NCBI GenBank assembly: GCA_022778805.1
Contig: JALFSN010000008.1
Location: 1-64,000 of the forward strand
DNA length: 64,000 bases
Direction of reading: 5' to 3'
DNA from: Arcanobacterium sp.
Lineage (GTDB): Bacteria; Actinomycetota; Actinomycetes; Actinomycetales; Actinomycetaceae
Position numbers and translations under genes: made by a program. Shown in pieces: positions 16,817 through 26,586 of the stretch. How positions within the stretch are numbered: position 1 is the first letter of the stretch; each line of letters opens with the position of its first letter. The notes beneath the pieces are model-generated. The model was not told the DNA's origin, ran no database searches, and saw only the letters and a list, made by a program, of their open reading frames with translations.

Positions 16817-19396
16817 TCACTTCTTTATCGGGAAACTCATAATTGCACCACTCGTTTTCCCGCTGCTCGTAGGCGTGATAGTGCCCGAGCTGCGCACGAT
16901 TCGCGGAGCTTTCTTCCCCTCTTTCTCTTCCTGATCTAGCTTCTCATCTGGCGTGCTATCTTCAGGCATTCGAGGCTCAATGCGTTCAGCGTGAGCCGTT
17001 CTCTCAAGGCGAGAATCGCGCTCAGGCTCCGGCGCCTCATAGGCGGGCGCATCTTGACTCGCTTCAGTCGGAGTATCGTCAGCACTGTGGGCACTCGCGG
17101 CAGATGCCTTGCGGACAGTGCGAGAGTTGCGAGAAGCGTCAGCACTCTCACGGCGCTTGTGTTTATGCGCTGCAGCAGCTGCGATGTTGTTGAGCGCCGC
17201 TTTCACCTCAGCCTGTTTGGCTTCTGTTTCTGGATCGCTCTCCTTTTCGCGCTGTTCAGCGCGCACTGGAGCTGCTCCGCCCACCACCATCGTTTGTACG
17301 TCTGGCGTCTCGCCTTTCTCAATGGGATGGTCATACGTGATGTATCCACGTCCCTCGCACGCTTCGCAGACTGTAGAGAACGCCTCCACTAGGCCTTGCC
17401 CCACCCGCTTGCGCGTCATCTGCACCAGCCCCAGGCTCGTGACCTCGGCCACCTGGTGCCGAGTGCGGTCGCGTCCCAAGCATTCAATCAACCGGCGCAG
17501 CACCAAATCACGGTTGGCCTCAAGTACCATGTCGATAAAGTCGATCACCACGATTCCACCGATGTCGCGCAAGCGCAGCTGACGCACAATTTCCTCAGCC
17601 GCTTCCAGATTGTTCTTCGTCACTGTCTCTTCAAGGCTGCCGCCTGCCCCGGTGAATTTGCCGGTATTCACATCGATCACCGTCATAGCTTCGGTGCGGT
17701 CTATCACGAGCGTACCGCCAGAGGGCAAAAAGACCTTGCGATCGAAAGCCTTGGCAAGCTGTTCATCCACGCGATTCTTGTGGAAAATATCTTGATCAGA
17801 GTCCCACTTATGAAGGCGATCAAACAGTTCCGGCGAGAACTTCTGCACGTAGTCACTGATCGTCTGCCAAGTGTTTTCTCCCTGCACCGTGAGCGACACA
17901 AAATCTTCGTTAAAGATATCGCGCACGACGCGCACTGCTAGCTCCGGCTCCCCTTTCAACAAGCTGGGAGCATTTTTAGAACTCTTCGACTTTGCCTCAA
18001 TATCACGCCATGCAGCCGTGAGCTGTTCCACGTCTGAACGCAACTGCTCTTCCGTCGCTCCCTCCGCCGCTGTGCGCACGATCACGCCATGCTCAGCAGG
18101 CACGAGATCCTTGAGAATTTTCTTCAGCCGGATCCGCTCCTTTTCTGGCAATTTGCGGGAAATACCCGTCATCGCTCCGCTGGGCACCAAGACCAGATGT
18201 CGACCGGCGAGCGTAATCTGCGAGGTGAGCCTGGCTCCCTTGTGCCCAATCGGATCTTTAGTCACCTGCACCAGCACTGTGTCGCCACTCTTCAGCGCCT
18301 CTTCAATGCGCCGTGGCTTACCCTCTAGGCCAGCGACGTCCCAGTTCACTTCGCCGGCGTACAGCACGGCGTTGCGCCCTTTTCCGATATCTACAAACGC
18401 CGCTTCCATCGACGGAAGGACGTTCTGCACTCGGCCGAGATACACATTGCCCACCATGGAGCTCTGCGTGTGCCGCGCTACGTAATGCTCCACTAATACG
18501 CCGTCCTCAATCACAGCGATTTGGTTCAGGCCGTCACGCTCCCGAATGAGCATCTCACGATTCACGGATTCACGCCGCGCGAGAAATTCCGATTCCGTGA
18601 TGGCGTGACGCCGGCGCCCCGCCTCGCGCCCCTCCTTACGCCGCTGGCGTTTGGCCTCTAAGCGCGTCGATCCTTTAGGAGCCGTCACCTGATCGGAGAC
18701 ATCATCACTCACCCCGCGCCGACGCCGTTTGCGCACAGTGACGGCAGCTGCCAGCGCGTCAGCGCTCGGAGCGGAGCTATGAGCGTCCACTTTTTTGGCT
18801 TTCTTAGCACCTTTTGGAGCGCTTTCAGTATTTTCTGGCGAATCGGCATCCGATCCCGCCGTGGACGCGTCAATGCTGCCGTCATCGCGCTGGGCGCCCC
18901 CATCCGATGCAGCCCGAACGCGCCGCCGCGGGCGCACTTTTCCTGCCGCCGCTGTCGATCCTCCCGCTGACCCCTCTCGGCCGTCGGCAGCAGCCTCCTC
19001 AGCTGAGCCGGCAGCGGAATCACCAGGCAGATATTTCTCTTCGTGCGCATCCGCTCCGCGTCGTCCACCACGAGATCCTCGCCGCGAGCGCCGCGGCGAT
19101 TCACCGACATCTCCGCTCACTTCTTTCGCCAAATCGTCTCCGGCTTCGCCAGCGTCATCAGTGGCAGCGGCGCGACGGGCACGCCGAGCCAGCACTGCCC
19201 GAGATGGGTCAGGCTCTTGGAAAAGCACCATTGTATTCGACGCACTCGGCGTGTGCTGCACGTAAGGTTCTAACGCCCCGCCGACTGTAGCATCGCCGCG
19301 CTCACGCGCGGAAAAGAGCAGCTCTCCTGCGTTGGATACGGCGTCACGCCCCGCCTTGTCTGCGGATTGCCCGCCACTATTTTCAATTGTCGCCAT
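16817..19396 (-). CDS. rne: ribonuclease E/G
   Basis: 859 residues from ATG 19396 (GGAG eight bases upstream). A long charged Arg/Ala/Ser-rich N-terminal region (about 270 residues) precedes the S1 domain (VGNVYLGRVQNVLPSMEAAFVDIG). The RNase core follows, with magnesium-binding VIDVNTG and IVVIDFIDM segments and the zinc-link CEACEGRGY. A disordered basic C-terminal tail ends the protein. This layout (catalytic core flanked by disordered arms) is the usual actinobacterial RNase E form. It processes rRNA and decays mRNA, and lies upstream of rplU as in other Actinobacteria. Confidence 0.94.
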   Translation of the reverse strand: MATIENSGGQSADKAGRDAVSNAGELLFSARERGDATVGGALEPYVQHTPSASNTMVLFQEPDPSRAVLARRARRAAATDDAGEAGDDLAKEVSGDVGESPRRSRRGSRGGRRGADAHEEKYLPGDSAAGSAEEAAADGREGSAGGSTAAAGKVRPRRRVRAASDGGAQRDDGSIDASTAGSDADSPENTESAPKGAKKAKKVDAHSSAPSADALAAAVTVRKRRRRGVSDDVSDQVTAPKGSTRLEAKRQRRKEGREAGRRRHAITESEFLARRESVNREMLIRERDGLNQIAVIEDGVLVEHYVARHTQSSMVGNVYLGRVQNVLPSMEAAFVDIGKGRNAVLYAGEVNWDVAGLEGKPRRIEEALKSGDTVLVQVTKDPIGHKGARLTSQITLAGRHLVLVPSGAMTGISRKLPEKERIRLKKILKDLVPAEHGVIVRTAAEGATEEQLRSDVEQLTAAWRDIEAKSKSSKNAPSLLKGEPELAVRVVRDIFNEDFVSLTVQGENTWQTISDYVQKFSPELFDRLHKWDSDQDIFHKNRVDEQLAKAFDRKVFLPSGGTLVIDRTEAMTVIDVNTGKFTGAGGSLEETVTKNNLEAAEEIVRQLRLRDIGGIVVIDFIDMVLEANRDLVLRRLIECLGRDRTRHQVAEVTSLGLVQMTRKRVGQGLVEAFSTVCEACEGRGYITYDHPIEKGETPDVQTMVVGGAAPVRAEQREKESDPETEAKQAEVKAALNNIAAAAAHKHKRRESADASRNSRTVRKASAASAHSADDTPTEASQDAPAYEAPEPERDSRLERTAHAERIEPRMPEDSTPDEKLDQEEKEGKKAPRIVRSSGTITPTSSGKTSGAIMSFPIKK

Positions 19397-20070
19397 GGGA
19401 TATACTCCATTGCGTTCCTGCGCCGCATCACGCAGAAATCGCTCGTTCACTCGCAACCTCGTTGCGGAAGTTCTCTGCCAGGATCACTAGAGCTCCTGAA
19501 CCGACGTCACTCGGCAGCAGCGCATGAGCGGCGCACAAAGTTTACGTCGGGTGAGTGGATGCGCACTCACGATCTTTCCTAGCCATCTTACACCAACAGG
19601 TTTGATAGTCAGTTAGGAGACAAGTCTCATTTTTCATTTCCACACGCTGGCGAGATGTACAGCCGTCTGCGGTGAGGCGGACAGTCTGCGATGAGAGGGG
19701 GCAGCTACCCAGGTGCACTTCATATATTCCTAGCGATTGCCTTTTCTCCAGTATCTGATATCGCCCACTGTTCCCCCTCAGCAGTCGCTTTTCGGCACAG
19801 TTTCTTTTCGTTATTAACGATGACGCCGAGGCGTAACCAGCGCGCTTCACTCAAAACGGCGGATTTTCACCCTTCCCGCATATTGCCTGATTTCACGCCA
19901 AAACACGGCGCAAAACATCGCACAAAACAGCGATTGTAAAAAGTGGATAAATTCCGGCTCCACGGGCATGATTGAGATAAGGATTTCTGTGTTTTGTGCT
20001 CAATACCACGCGAGCGCGGCTGCGAGATCCGCAAACAGTCTGTCAATTAGGTCGAACGGAAGGTGATCAG
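19397..20070. other. 674-bp gap between rne and cydA
   Basis: It must contain divergent promoters for rne and cydA. The only ordered structure I see is three 12-bp tandem units beginning AAAACA at 19900, 19912 and 19924. No gene is supported; reading frames here lack family patterns. Confidence 0.5.
19900..19935 (+). repeat. three 12-bp tandem AAAACA repeats upstream of cydA
   Basis: AAAACACGGCGC, AAAACATCGCAC and AAAACAGCGATT follow each other without a gap, about 140 bases before the cydA start. They could be repeated regulator-binding sites. Confidence 0.45.
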
Positions 20071-21546
20071 GTGGATATCGTCGACCTCGCGCGATGGCAG
20101 TTTGCAATCACTACTGTGTACCATTTTATCTTTGTACCAGTAACGATTGGCATGGCTCCCCTCGTTGCGATTATGCAGACCAAATGGCTCAAGCACGGTG
20201 AAGAGCGGTGGCTCAAACTGTCTGAGTTCTTTGGCAAACTTCTCATTATTAACTTTGCTATCGGTGTGGCGACGGGCATCGTGCAAGAGTTCCAGTTCGG
20301 AATGGGATGGAGCGAGTACTCCCGCTATGTGGGTGACATTTTCGGCGCTCCCCTCGCTTTCGAGGCGCTTTTGGCGTTCTTCCTTGAGAGCACGTTCCTA
20401 GGGATCTGGATCTTCGGGCGCGGCCGTATCACGCCTAAGCTTCACACCCTCTCCATCTGGCTCTTCGCCATTGGATCGGACATCTCGGCACTCTTCATTC
20501 TCGCCGCCAACTCGTTTATGCAAAACCCGAATGGCACGTTCTTCAATGCAGCTACCGGCCGCGCAGAGCTCGACGGCGCTGGCGGATTCCTGGGAGTGAT
20601 TTTCTCAGCCACGTCCATGTACACGTTCTTGCATACACTCTCGGCGTCAATCTTGCTCGCTGGCTCCGCCATCGCGGCTATCGCCTTGTGGTGGCTGGTG
20701 AAGACAATCAAGAAGAACGCTCCCGAGGCCGAGGAGTTGTGGAAGCCAGCCGCCCACTTTGGTCTTGTCGCTATGCTCGTGGGCTCCATCATCGTGATCG
20801 GTTCTGGACACTTCGCCGCCCAGCACATCACTGAAGTACAGCCCACCAAGATGGCAGCAGCTATGGGCATCAACACAACGGAGAAAGGTGCCCCACTGGC
20901 GTTAATCTACACGGGCGGAGATCTGGCAAAAGGTGAAGCCAACATCATCTCTCTGCCTATCCCAGGGCTGGAATCATTCATGGCCACCAACAATCCAAAC
21001 GGTGAGATTCAAGGCGGAAAAGACCTGCAGGAGCAGTTCTCAGCAGAGTTCGCGGATGCATACCCAGGCGCTGAGGTGAACTACATTCCGAATGTTGGTC
21101 TCACGTTCTATTCATTCCGCATCATGATGGGCTTCGGCTTCATTTCCTTCATCCTCTCCATTGTTGGTCTCGTGAAGCTGAAGAAAGCCGACACTATTTC
21201 CATGGGCACTGCCAAAGTGTTCTTGTGGAGCACGCTGCTGCCGTTCCTCGCCAGCACATTCGGCTGGATTCTCACTGAAGTTGGGCGCCAGCCGTGGGTG
21301 GTATATCCGAACTTTGGTGGCGACGTCAATGTCCACCAGCTCACTCTTGAAGCGGCGTCACTCACCGTGCACCCCATTGAGATCATTCTCTCGCTCGTGA
21401 TCTTCACGCTCCTCTACCTCGCGTTGGGGATTGTGTGGTTTGTGCTCATTAAGCGCTACGCCCGCGAGGGAATCAACACGCACAAGCATTTCGCCACTGA
21501 CGTGGTGGAGCTCAAAGACGATACCGTTTTGAGTTTTGAATACTGA
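20071..21546 (+). CDS. cydA: cytochrome bd oxidase subunit I
   Basis: 491 residues from GTG 20071 (GGAAGG seven bases before), giving the usual MDIVDLARWQF start. This quinol oxidase subunit carries the hemes: the YHFIFVPVTIG segment has the first heme histidine, and the conserved GRQPW motif lies in TEVGRQPWVVY. The length fits the short-Q-loop form common in Gram-positives. The protein is almost entirely membrane helices. Together with cydB it reduces oxygen at low tension without pumping protons. Confidence 0.96.
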   Translation: MDIVDLARWQFAITTVYHFIFVPVTIGMAPLVAIMQTKWLKHGEERWLKLSEFFGKLLIINFAIGVATGIVQEFQFGMGWSEYSRYVGDIFGAPLAFEALLAFFLESTFLGIWIFGRGRITPKLHTLSIWLFAIGSDISALFILAANSFMQNPNGTFFNAATGRAELDGAGGFLGVIFSATSMYTFLHTLSASILLAGSAIAAIALWWLVKTIKKNAPEAEELWKPAAHFGLVAMLVGSIIVIGSGHFAAQHITEVQPTKMAAAMGINTTEKGAPLALIYTGGDLAKGEANIISLPIPGLESFMATNNPNGEIQGGKDLQEQFSAEFADAYPGAEVNYIPNVGLTFYSFRIMMGFGFISFILSIVGLVKLKKADTISMGTAKVFLWSTLLPFLASTFGWILTEVGRQPWVVYPNFGGDVNVHQLTLEAASLTVHPIEIILSLVIFTLLYLALGIVWFVLIKRYAREGINTHKHFATDVVELKDDTVLSFEY

Positions 21547-21564
21547 GGAAAGGCGGGATAACAA

Positions 21565-22701
21565 ATGGTAACTTCATGGTTGCAAGTTCTATGGCTAATC
21601 CTCATTGTGGTTCTCTGGATTGGCTACGTCGTTCTCGATGGTTTCGATCTGGGCACCGGCATGTTGCTCAAAATTTTGCCAAAGAATGATAAAGAGAAGC
21701 GTCTGCTGCTGGGCACAATTGGCCCGCACTGGGACGGTAACGAGGTGTGGCTACTCACCGCTGGTGGCGCCACATTTGCGGCATTCCCCGAATGGTATGC
21801 CACGATGTTTTCCGGCATGTATTTCGCGCTCGTCGCCGTGCTGCTGTGCCTAATTCTGCGCATCGTCGCTATTGAATGGCGTGGCAAAGTAAAGACGGCA
21901 CGCTGGCGCAATACCTGGGATACGATTCATACCGCAGTGGCGTGGATCGTGTCACTCCTGTGGGGTGTGGCCTTTGCCAACCTGGTGCAAGGTATGCAGA
22001 TTCAGGTGGGACACTACGAGAACGGCGCGTTTATGGCGGTTGATCCCTCCACGGTCGATCTGTCCGCGAAAGTCGCTGGCCTCGATCAGCACTTCCTCAC
22101 AGGTGGCTTCTTCTCCCTTTTGACGCCGTTCACTATTCTCGGTGGTCTCGTGGTTCTCACGCTCTTCCTGAATCACGGTGCTCTGTGGATCGCTCTCAAG
22201 ACCAAGGGCGATGTGCATGAGCGGGCGCTCAAGCTCGCCCCGAAGACGGCTCTGGTCTCCACTGCACTCACCGCTGTGTGGGCACTGTGGGGACAAATCG
22301 CCTACTCGGTGAACGCGCTCGCGTGGATTCCACTAGTTCTAGCTGCGGTGTTGCTTATTGCTTCGCTGCTGCTGGTGCTCAAAGGCAACGACAAAGGTGC
22401 ATTCTTTATCCACTTCGCGGCACTCGCTATGGCCGTGGTATTTATCTTCTCTACCATCGGCCTGAACGCTCTGAAGAGCTCCATCGATCCGGCGTACACA
22501 CTCACGCTCGCACAGGCGAGCGCCACAGTGCCAACGCAGATCGTGATGCTCGTGCCCGTGGTGATCTTTGTACCAATCGTGCTCTTCTACACGATCTGGG
22601 CTTACCTCAAGTTCTCCCGTCGCATCTCGGTGAAGAATCTCCCCGATGAGCCGGCTGGACTGGATTTGAGCGTGGAGCGCGAATTCGAGAAGGTGAGCTG
22701 A
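21565..22701 (+). CDS. cydB: cytochrome bd oxidase subunit II
   Basis: 378 residues with the family start LQVLWLILIVVLWIGYVVLDGFDLGTGMLL and then GPHWDGNEVWLL, hallmarks of CydB. It has eight or more membrane helices and pairs with CydA. It begins 18 bases after cydA with AGGAAAGGCGG upstream. A strong terminator follows, so cydAB and cydDC are separate units. Confidence 0.96.
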   Translation: MVTSWLQVLWLILIVVLWIGYVVLDGFDLGTGMLLKILPKNDKEKRLLLGTIGPHWDGNEVWLLTAGGATFAAFPEWYATMFSGMYFALVAVLLCLILRIVAIEWRGKVKTARWRNTWDTIHTAVAWIVSLLWGVAFANLVQGMQIQVGHYENGAFMAVDPSTVDLSAKVAGLDQHFLTGGFFSLLTPFTILGGLVVLTLFLNHGALWIALKTKGDVHERALKLAPKTALVSTALTAVWALWGQIAYSVNALAWIPLVLAAVLLIASLLLVLKGNDKGAFFIHFAALAMAVVFIFSTIGLNALKSSIDPAYTLTLAQASATVPTQIVMLVPVVIFVPIVLFYTIWAYLKFSRRISVKNLPDEPAGLDLSVEREFEKVS

Positions 22702-22739
22702 CCAATCAGTTAGTTGGTAACGCAAACAATTGACAATAC

Positions 22740-22787
22740 AGAGGTTCCTGGCGTTGAGGTAATTCTAGCGTCAGGAACCTCTTTTTT
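22740..22787 (+). terminator. cydAB terminator
   Basis: AGAGGTTCCTG and CAGGAACCTCT form an 11-bp stem with a 21-base loop, followed by a run of T residues. Confidence 0.85.
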
Positions 22788-22936
22788 GCTCTCTCTGGCT
22801 TCCATTTTCCTAACTGACTATTGTCCTGATTCTGATGTGCCACTCACGCAGCCCGCGCGCACCACACTTGCTAAGCTAGCAGTATAAGAAAACGTAATAA
22901 ATGCGATACCACATTTTTGAGAAAGGCGAGCCAAGC

Positions 22937-24772
22937 GTGAAGCCATTCGATCCCCGATTGCTGAAATATGCGCGCGAAACACGCACATACATCATCTTTC
23001 TTGTCGCTCTCGGCATCGCCGTCACAGCTCTCATTGCTGCTCAGACGCTGCTGATTGCCGGAGCAGCCACCCCCGTTTTCTATCGCAAAGCCGATTTTTT
23101 TGACGTGCAGCCTCTGATATGGGCACTGCTCGGGGTCTTTGCACTGCGCGCCATCCTCACGTATATACAAAATGCCGTAGGGCATCGCTCCGCCGTGAAA
23201 GTCATTGCCAAGCTGCGCGCCAGCGTACTGCGCCATGGAGGAGATCTCGGAGAACGCTGGCTAGCCGATGGCAACGCTGCCAAAATCGTCACTCAGACAA
23301 CGCGTGGCCTCGACGATCTCGAAGCCTACTTCGTGTCTTTTTTGCCGGAGCTATTTCTCTGCGTCACTGCCACTCCGCTGCTGCTGATCGTCATGTATGT
23401 GCTCGACTGGGTGAGCGCGCTAGCTATCACCTTGTGCATTCCCCTCATCCCAATTTTCATGGTGCTCATTGGCAAAATGACGGCGCACTTTTCTTCTGAA
23501 CGCCTCAAGGCTATGGAGTTGCTCGGCACCCAGTTGCTCGATCTGCTCTCCGGCCTCACCACTCTCAAAGCTCTCGGGCGAGAGCAAGGCCCCAAGGATC
23601 GAGTGCAAATGCTCGGCAGACGCTTTGCACAGAAGACAATGCAGACGCTTTACATCGCATTTCTCTCCGGCGCGGCTCTCGAATTCATCGCGACTCTTTC
23701 AACTGCCATTGTAGCTGTGGAAATCGGATTCCGAATGGTGGCCGGAGATGTGCTCCTCTTTGAAGGACTCGTCATTATTATGCTCACACCGGAAGTGTTT
23801 AAGCCGTTGCGTGAGGTAGGCACGCAATTTCACGCTTCATCCAATGGCATAGCCGCAGCACAAGAAGCCTTTCGCGTCTTGGAGATTCCACTTCCTGAGC
23901 ACTCTGGCACGCTCGACGTGCCAGATGTGCGCGATGCGATAATCAAGTTTGACGACGTCAGCATCTATGCTCCAGGGCGAGCTACCGTAGCCCCTGCTCA
24001 CCTCAGTGCGACAATCCAGCCTGGCACCATAGCCGTGCTGCGCGGCGCATCTGGAGCGGGAAAATCGACCACAGTGAACGCTTTACTCGGACTCATCACC
24101 CCCGATGAGGGACACATCCTCGTGGGTGGGTATGACGTATCTGAGCTATCTCAAGAGCAGTGGTGGAGCCACATCACCTGGGTGCCGCAACGGCCAGCAA
24201 TCGTACCTGGCACAGTGGCAGACAATATGGGGATTGAAGTTGTAGCTGCCGAGGATTCTGCGCAGCCCCCAGATCCCACACAGATCTCACCGGCACTCGC
24301 CCGAGCTTGTGGCATCACTGGCTTTGACGCCGTCATCGCTTCCTTGCCCGATGGCTGGGCAACTCGCGTGGGACAGGGAGGTGTGGGACTCTCAGTGGGG
24401 CAACGCCAGCGCTTAGCTCTCACACGGGCGCTGATCAGCAGCGCCGAACTCGTGATTCTCGACGAACCTTCCGCACATTTGGATGCCATGAGCGAAGAGT
24501 ACGTAGCTCGAGCATTGACCGCTTTGAAAGCCGACCATCGAACAGTCGTGGTCATCGCCCATCGCGCTGCTATTGCCGCGCAGGCAGATGTCGTCATCAC
24601 CGTCACATCTGACACTCGCGATATTTCTGAGCAGGTGGAAGAGGCTCGCCGTCAGCGAGAGGAGCATCTAGCCGAGCTGCGTGAAGAGGCGCAGCAGCTT
24701 GATTATGCACTACCTGGAAGCTGGCATGGCGCGTCATCTGATTCTGCTGCGCCAGAAGGGGGACGCAAATGA
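22937..24772 (+). CDS. cydD: CydD, ABC exporter needed for cytochrome bd assembly
   Basis: 611 residues from GTG 22937, giving the usual KPFDPRLL start; a 12-codon upstream extension is not supported. Six membrane helices are followed by an ABC ATPase with Walker A GASGAGKST, signature LSVGQRQRL and Walker B LVILDEPSAHLD. CydDC exports glutathione/cysteine or handles heme in bd oxidase assembly. The stop overlaps the cydC start in ATGA. Confidence 0.95.
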   Translation: MKPFDPRLLKYARETRTYIIFLVALGIAVTALIAAQTLLIAGAATPVFYRKADFFDVQPLIWALLGVFALRAILTYIQNAVGHRSAVKVIAKLRASVLRHGGDLGERWLADGNAAKIVTQTTRGLDDLEAYFVSFLPELFLCVTATPLLLIVMYVLDWVSALAITLCIPLIPIFMVLIGKMTAHFSSERLKAMELLGTQLLDLLSGLTTLKALGREQGPKDRVQMLGRRFAQKTMQTLYIAFLSGAALEFIATLSTAIVAVEIGFRMVAGDVLLFEGLVIIMLTPEVFKPLREVGTQFHASSNGIAAAQEAFRVLEIPLPEHSGTLDVPDVRDAIIKFDDVSIYAPGRATVAPAHLSATIQPGTIAVLRGASGAGKSTTVNALLGLITPDEGHILVGGYDVSELSQEQWWSHITWVPQRPAIVPGTVADNMGIEVVAAEDSAQPPDPTQISPALARACGITGFDAVIASLPDGWATRVGQGGVGLSVGQRQRLALTRALISSAELVILDEPSAHLDAMSEEYVARALTALKADHRTVVVIAHRAAIAAQADVVITVTSDTRDISEQVEEARRQREEHLAELREEAQQLDYALPGSWHGASSDSAAPEGGRK

Positions 24773-26586
24773 GTTCTTTCTCCCCGCTAGAAAAGGCTTT
24801 CCCGCGCGCTGAACGCCACGCTCTGCGCCAATCACTCGCGCTGCTGGACATTGACAAGAAGCGTTTTGCCCTCTCTATCCTCTTTGGCTCAGGAGCGATC
24901 GGATCAGGGGTTGGGCTCGGCTCCGTCTCCGCTTGGCTGATTGCCCGTGCTGCTCAGTTACCGCCGGTGCTAGATCTCTCAGTAGCCGCCACGAGCGTGC
25001 GGATGTTTGGCATTGGCAAAGCCGTCTTCCGCTATCTGCAGCGCATTGCCTCGCATTGGGTGGCACTGCGTGGCATGGCCGCTGTCCGCACTGCCGTCTA
25101 CAGCACCATGGCGGATTCTACCACCGACGTCGTCTCGGGAATCCGCCGCGGAGATCTACTCGCTCGCACTGGTTCAGACGTGGACGAATTGGGCAACGTC
25201 GTCGTGAAATCACTGCTGCCCATCTGCGTCGCTGGCATTGTCAGTCTCATCTCTATCGCCATCGTCGCCAGCTATTCTCCAGCAATCGCCGCCGTACTAG
25301 CCCTGTGTCTGCTCATCGCTGGCATTCTCGGTCCATACTGTGCAATGTTGGGCGGACGCATGGCTGAAATTGACCAAGTAGCTTATCGGGCACAGCTCAA
25401 TACACAGGCACTCAGCGTGCTGGAGCACGCTTCTGAGCTGCGCGTCAGTGGCAAGCTCGCAGCAGCTCAAGCGACGCAGCAAGAGATTGAACAGCGCATC
25501 CAGCACAGCCGCGACGCCTCCGCACGCCCCACTGCCCTCGCCACTGCTATTGATACCTTCGCTATGGGAATTTCAGTAGTCGCCGCACTGGTGATCGGCA
25601 CTCAGCAAGTGGCAGCTGGCACGCTCAGCCCTGTCGGACTGATCGTCTGTACTCTCACTCCGCTCTCGGCTTTTGAAGCCACCCAAGGTTTAGCCAAGGC
25701 GGCTGTACAGCTCGTTCGCTCTGGCCGAGCTGCCCTGCGGGTGATGGAACTCCTGGAGACGGCGCGCCGCGCACAAGCGCCACAGCACGATGATTCTCCT
25801 GCCACAGCAGAACCATCTTTGACCGCGCATGATCTCGTAGCAGGATGGCCGACTCGCCCGCAGGTGTGCGGGCCGATTGATCTGCATCTGGAGCCTGGCA
25901 AAGCTATCGCTATTGTCGGCCATTCCGGCATCGGCAAATCTACACTGCTCTTTACTCTCGCTGGTATGCTCGCCCCACAGTCTGGAGCGGTGAAGCTCAG
26001 CGGACGCGACGCCTACCGGCTCCACCGCTCGGAAGTGTCAAGCGAACTCATCCTCACGGCGGAAGATGCCCACATTTTTGAGACGAGTGTGCTCGAAAAT
26101 CTGCGCGTGGCACGAGCAGACGTCTCAGCTGCAGAAGCAGAGGAACTACTCGCACAAGCCGGTCTTCAGCAGTGGTTGGCACAACTTCCGGACGGCGTCA
26201 ATACTATGCTCGGCTCTGATGCTGCCACTATCTCTGGCGGGGAACGCCGCAGGCTCTTACTCGCTCGCTCGCTCGCATCCCACGCCACATTTTTGCTCCT
26301 TGACGAGCCTGGCGAACATCTCGATCCACACACGGCCGATCAGCTCATTCACGATTTGCTGAGAGCGGGCGGAGATCAGCGGGGCGTCATCGTCGTCACA
26401 CACCGCCTCTCTCCACTGGCAGCAGCTGACGAGGTGATCATGCTCGGCAAGGCTCCTGATGCAGATCCCGCCGCCCCAGCTCAGGTGATAGCACGCGGCA
26501 CTCACGCACACTTACTGCACACGGTGCCAGAATATGCATGGGCACTCCGCCAGGAGCAATTTGAAGAAGGCCACTATGACGAATAA
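24769..26586 (+). CDS. cydC: CydC, ABC exporter partner
   Basis: 605 residues. Six membrane helices, then an ATPase with Walker A GHSGIGKST, signature ISGGERRRL and Walker B FLLLDEPGEHLD. It forms a heterodimer with CydD. The membrane domain and ATPase are shorter than in a full-length exporter, as in other CydC proteins. The next gene starts 10 bases before its stop. Confidence 0.95.
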   Translation: MSSFSPLEKAFPRAERHALRQSLALLDIDKKRFALSILFGSGAIGSGVGLGSVSAWLIARAAQLPPVLDLSVAATSVRMFGIGKAVFRYLQRIASHWVALRGMAAVRTAVYSTMADSTTDVVSGIRRGDLLARTGSDVDELGNVVVKSLLPICVAGIVSLISIAIVASYSPAIAAVLALCLLIAGILGPYCAMLGGRMAEIDQVAYRAQLNTQALSVLEHASELRVSGKLAAAQATQQEIEQRIQHSRDASARPTALATAIDTFAMGISVVAALVIGTQQVAAGTLSPVGLIVCTLTPLSAFEATQGLAKAAVQLVRSGRAALRVMELLETARRAQAPQHDDSPATAEPSLTAHDLVAGWPTRPQVCGPIDLHLEPGKAIAIVGHSGIGKSTLLFTLAGMLAPQSGAVKLSGRDAYRLHRSEVSSELILTAEDAHIFETSVLENLRVARADVSAAEAEELLAQAGLQQWLAQLPDGVNTMLGSDAATISGGERRRLLLARSLASHATFLLLDEPGEHLDPHTADQLIHDLLRAGGDQRGVIVVTHRLSPLAAADEVIMLGKAPDADPAAPAQVIARGTHAHLLHTVPEYAWALRQEQFEEGHYDE

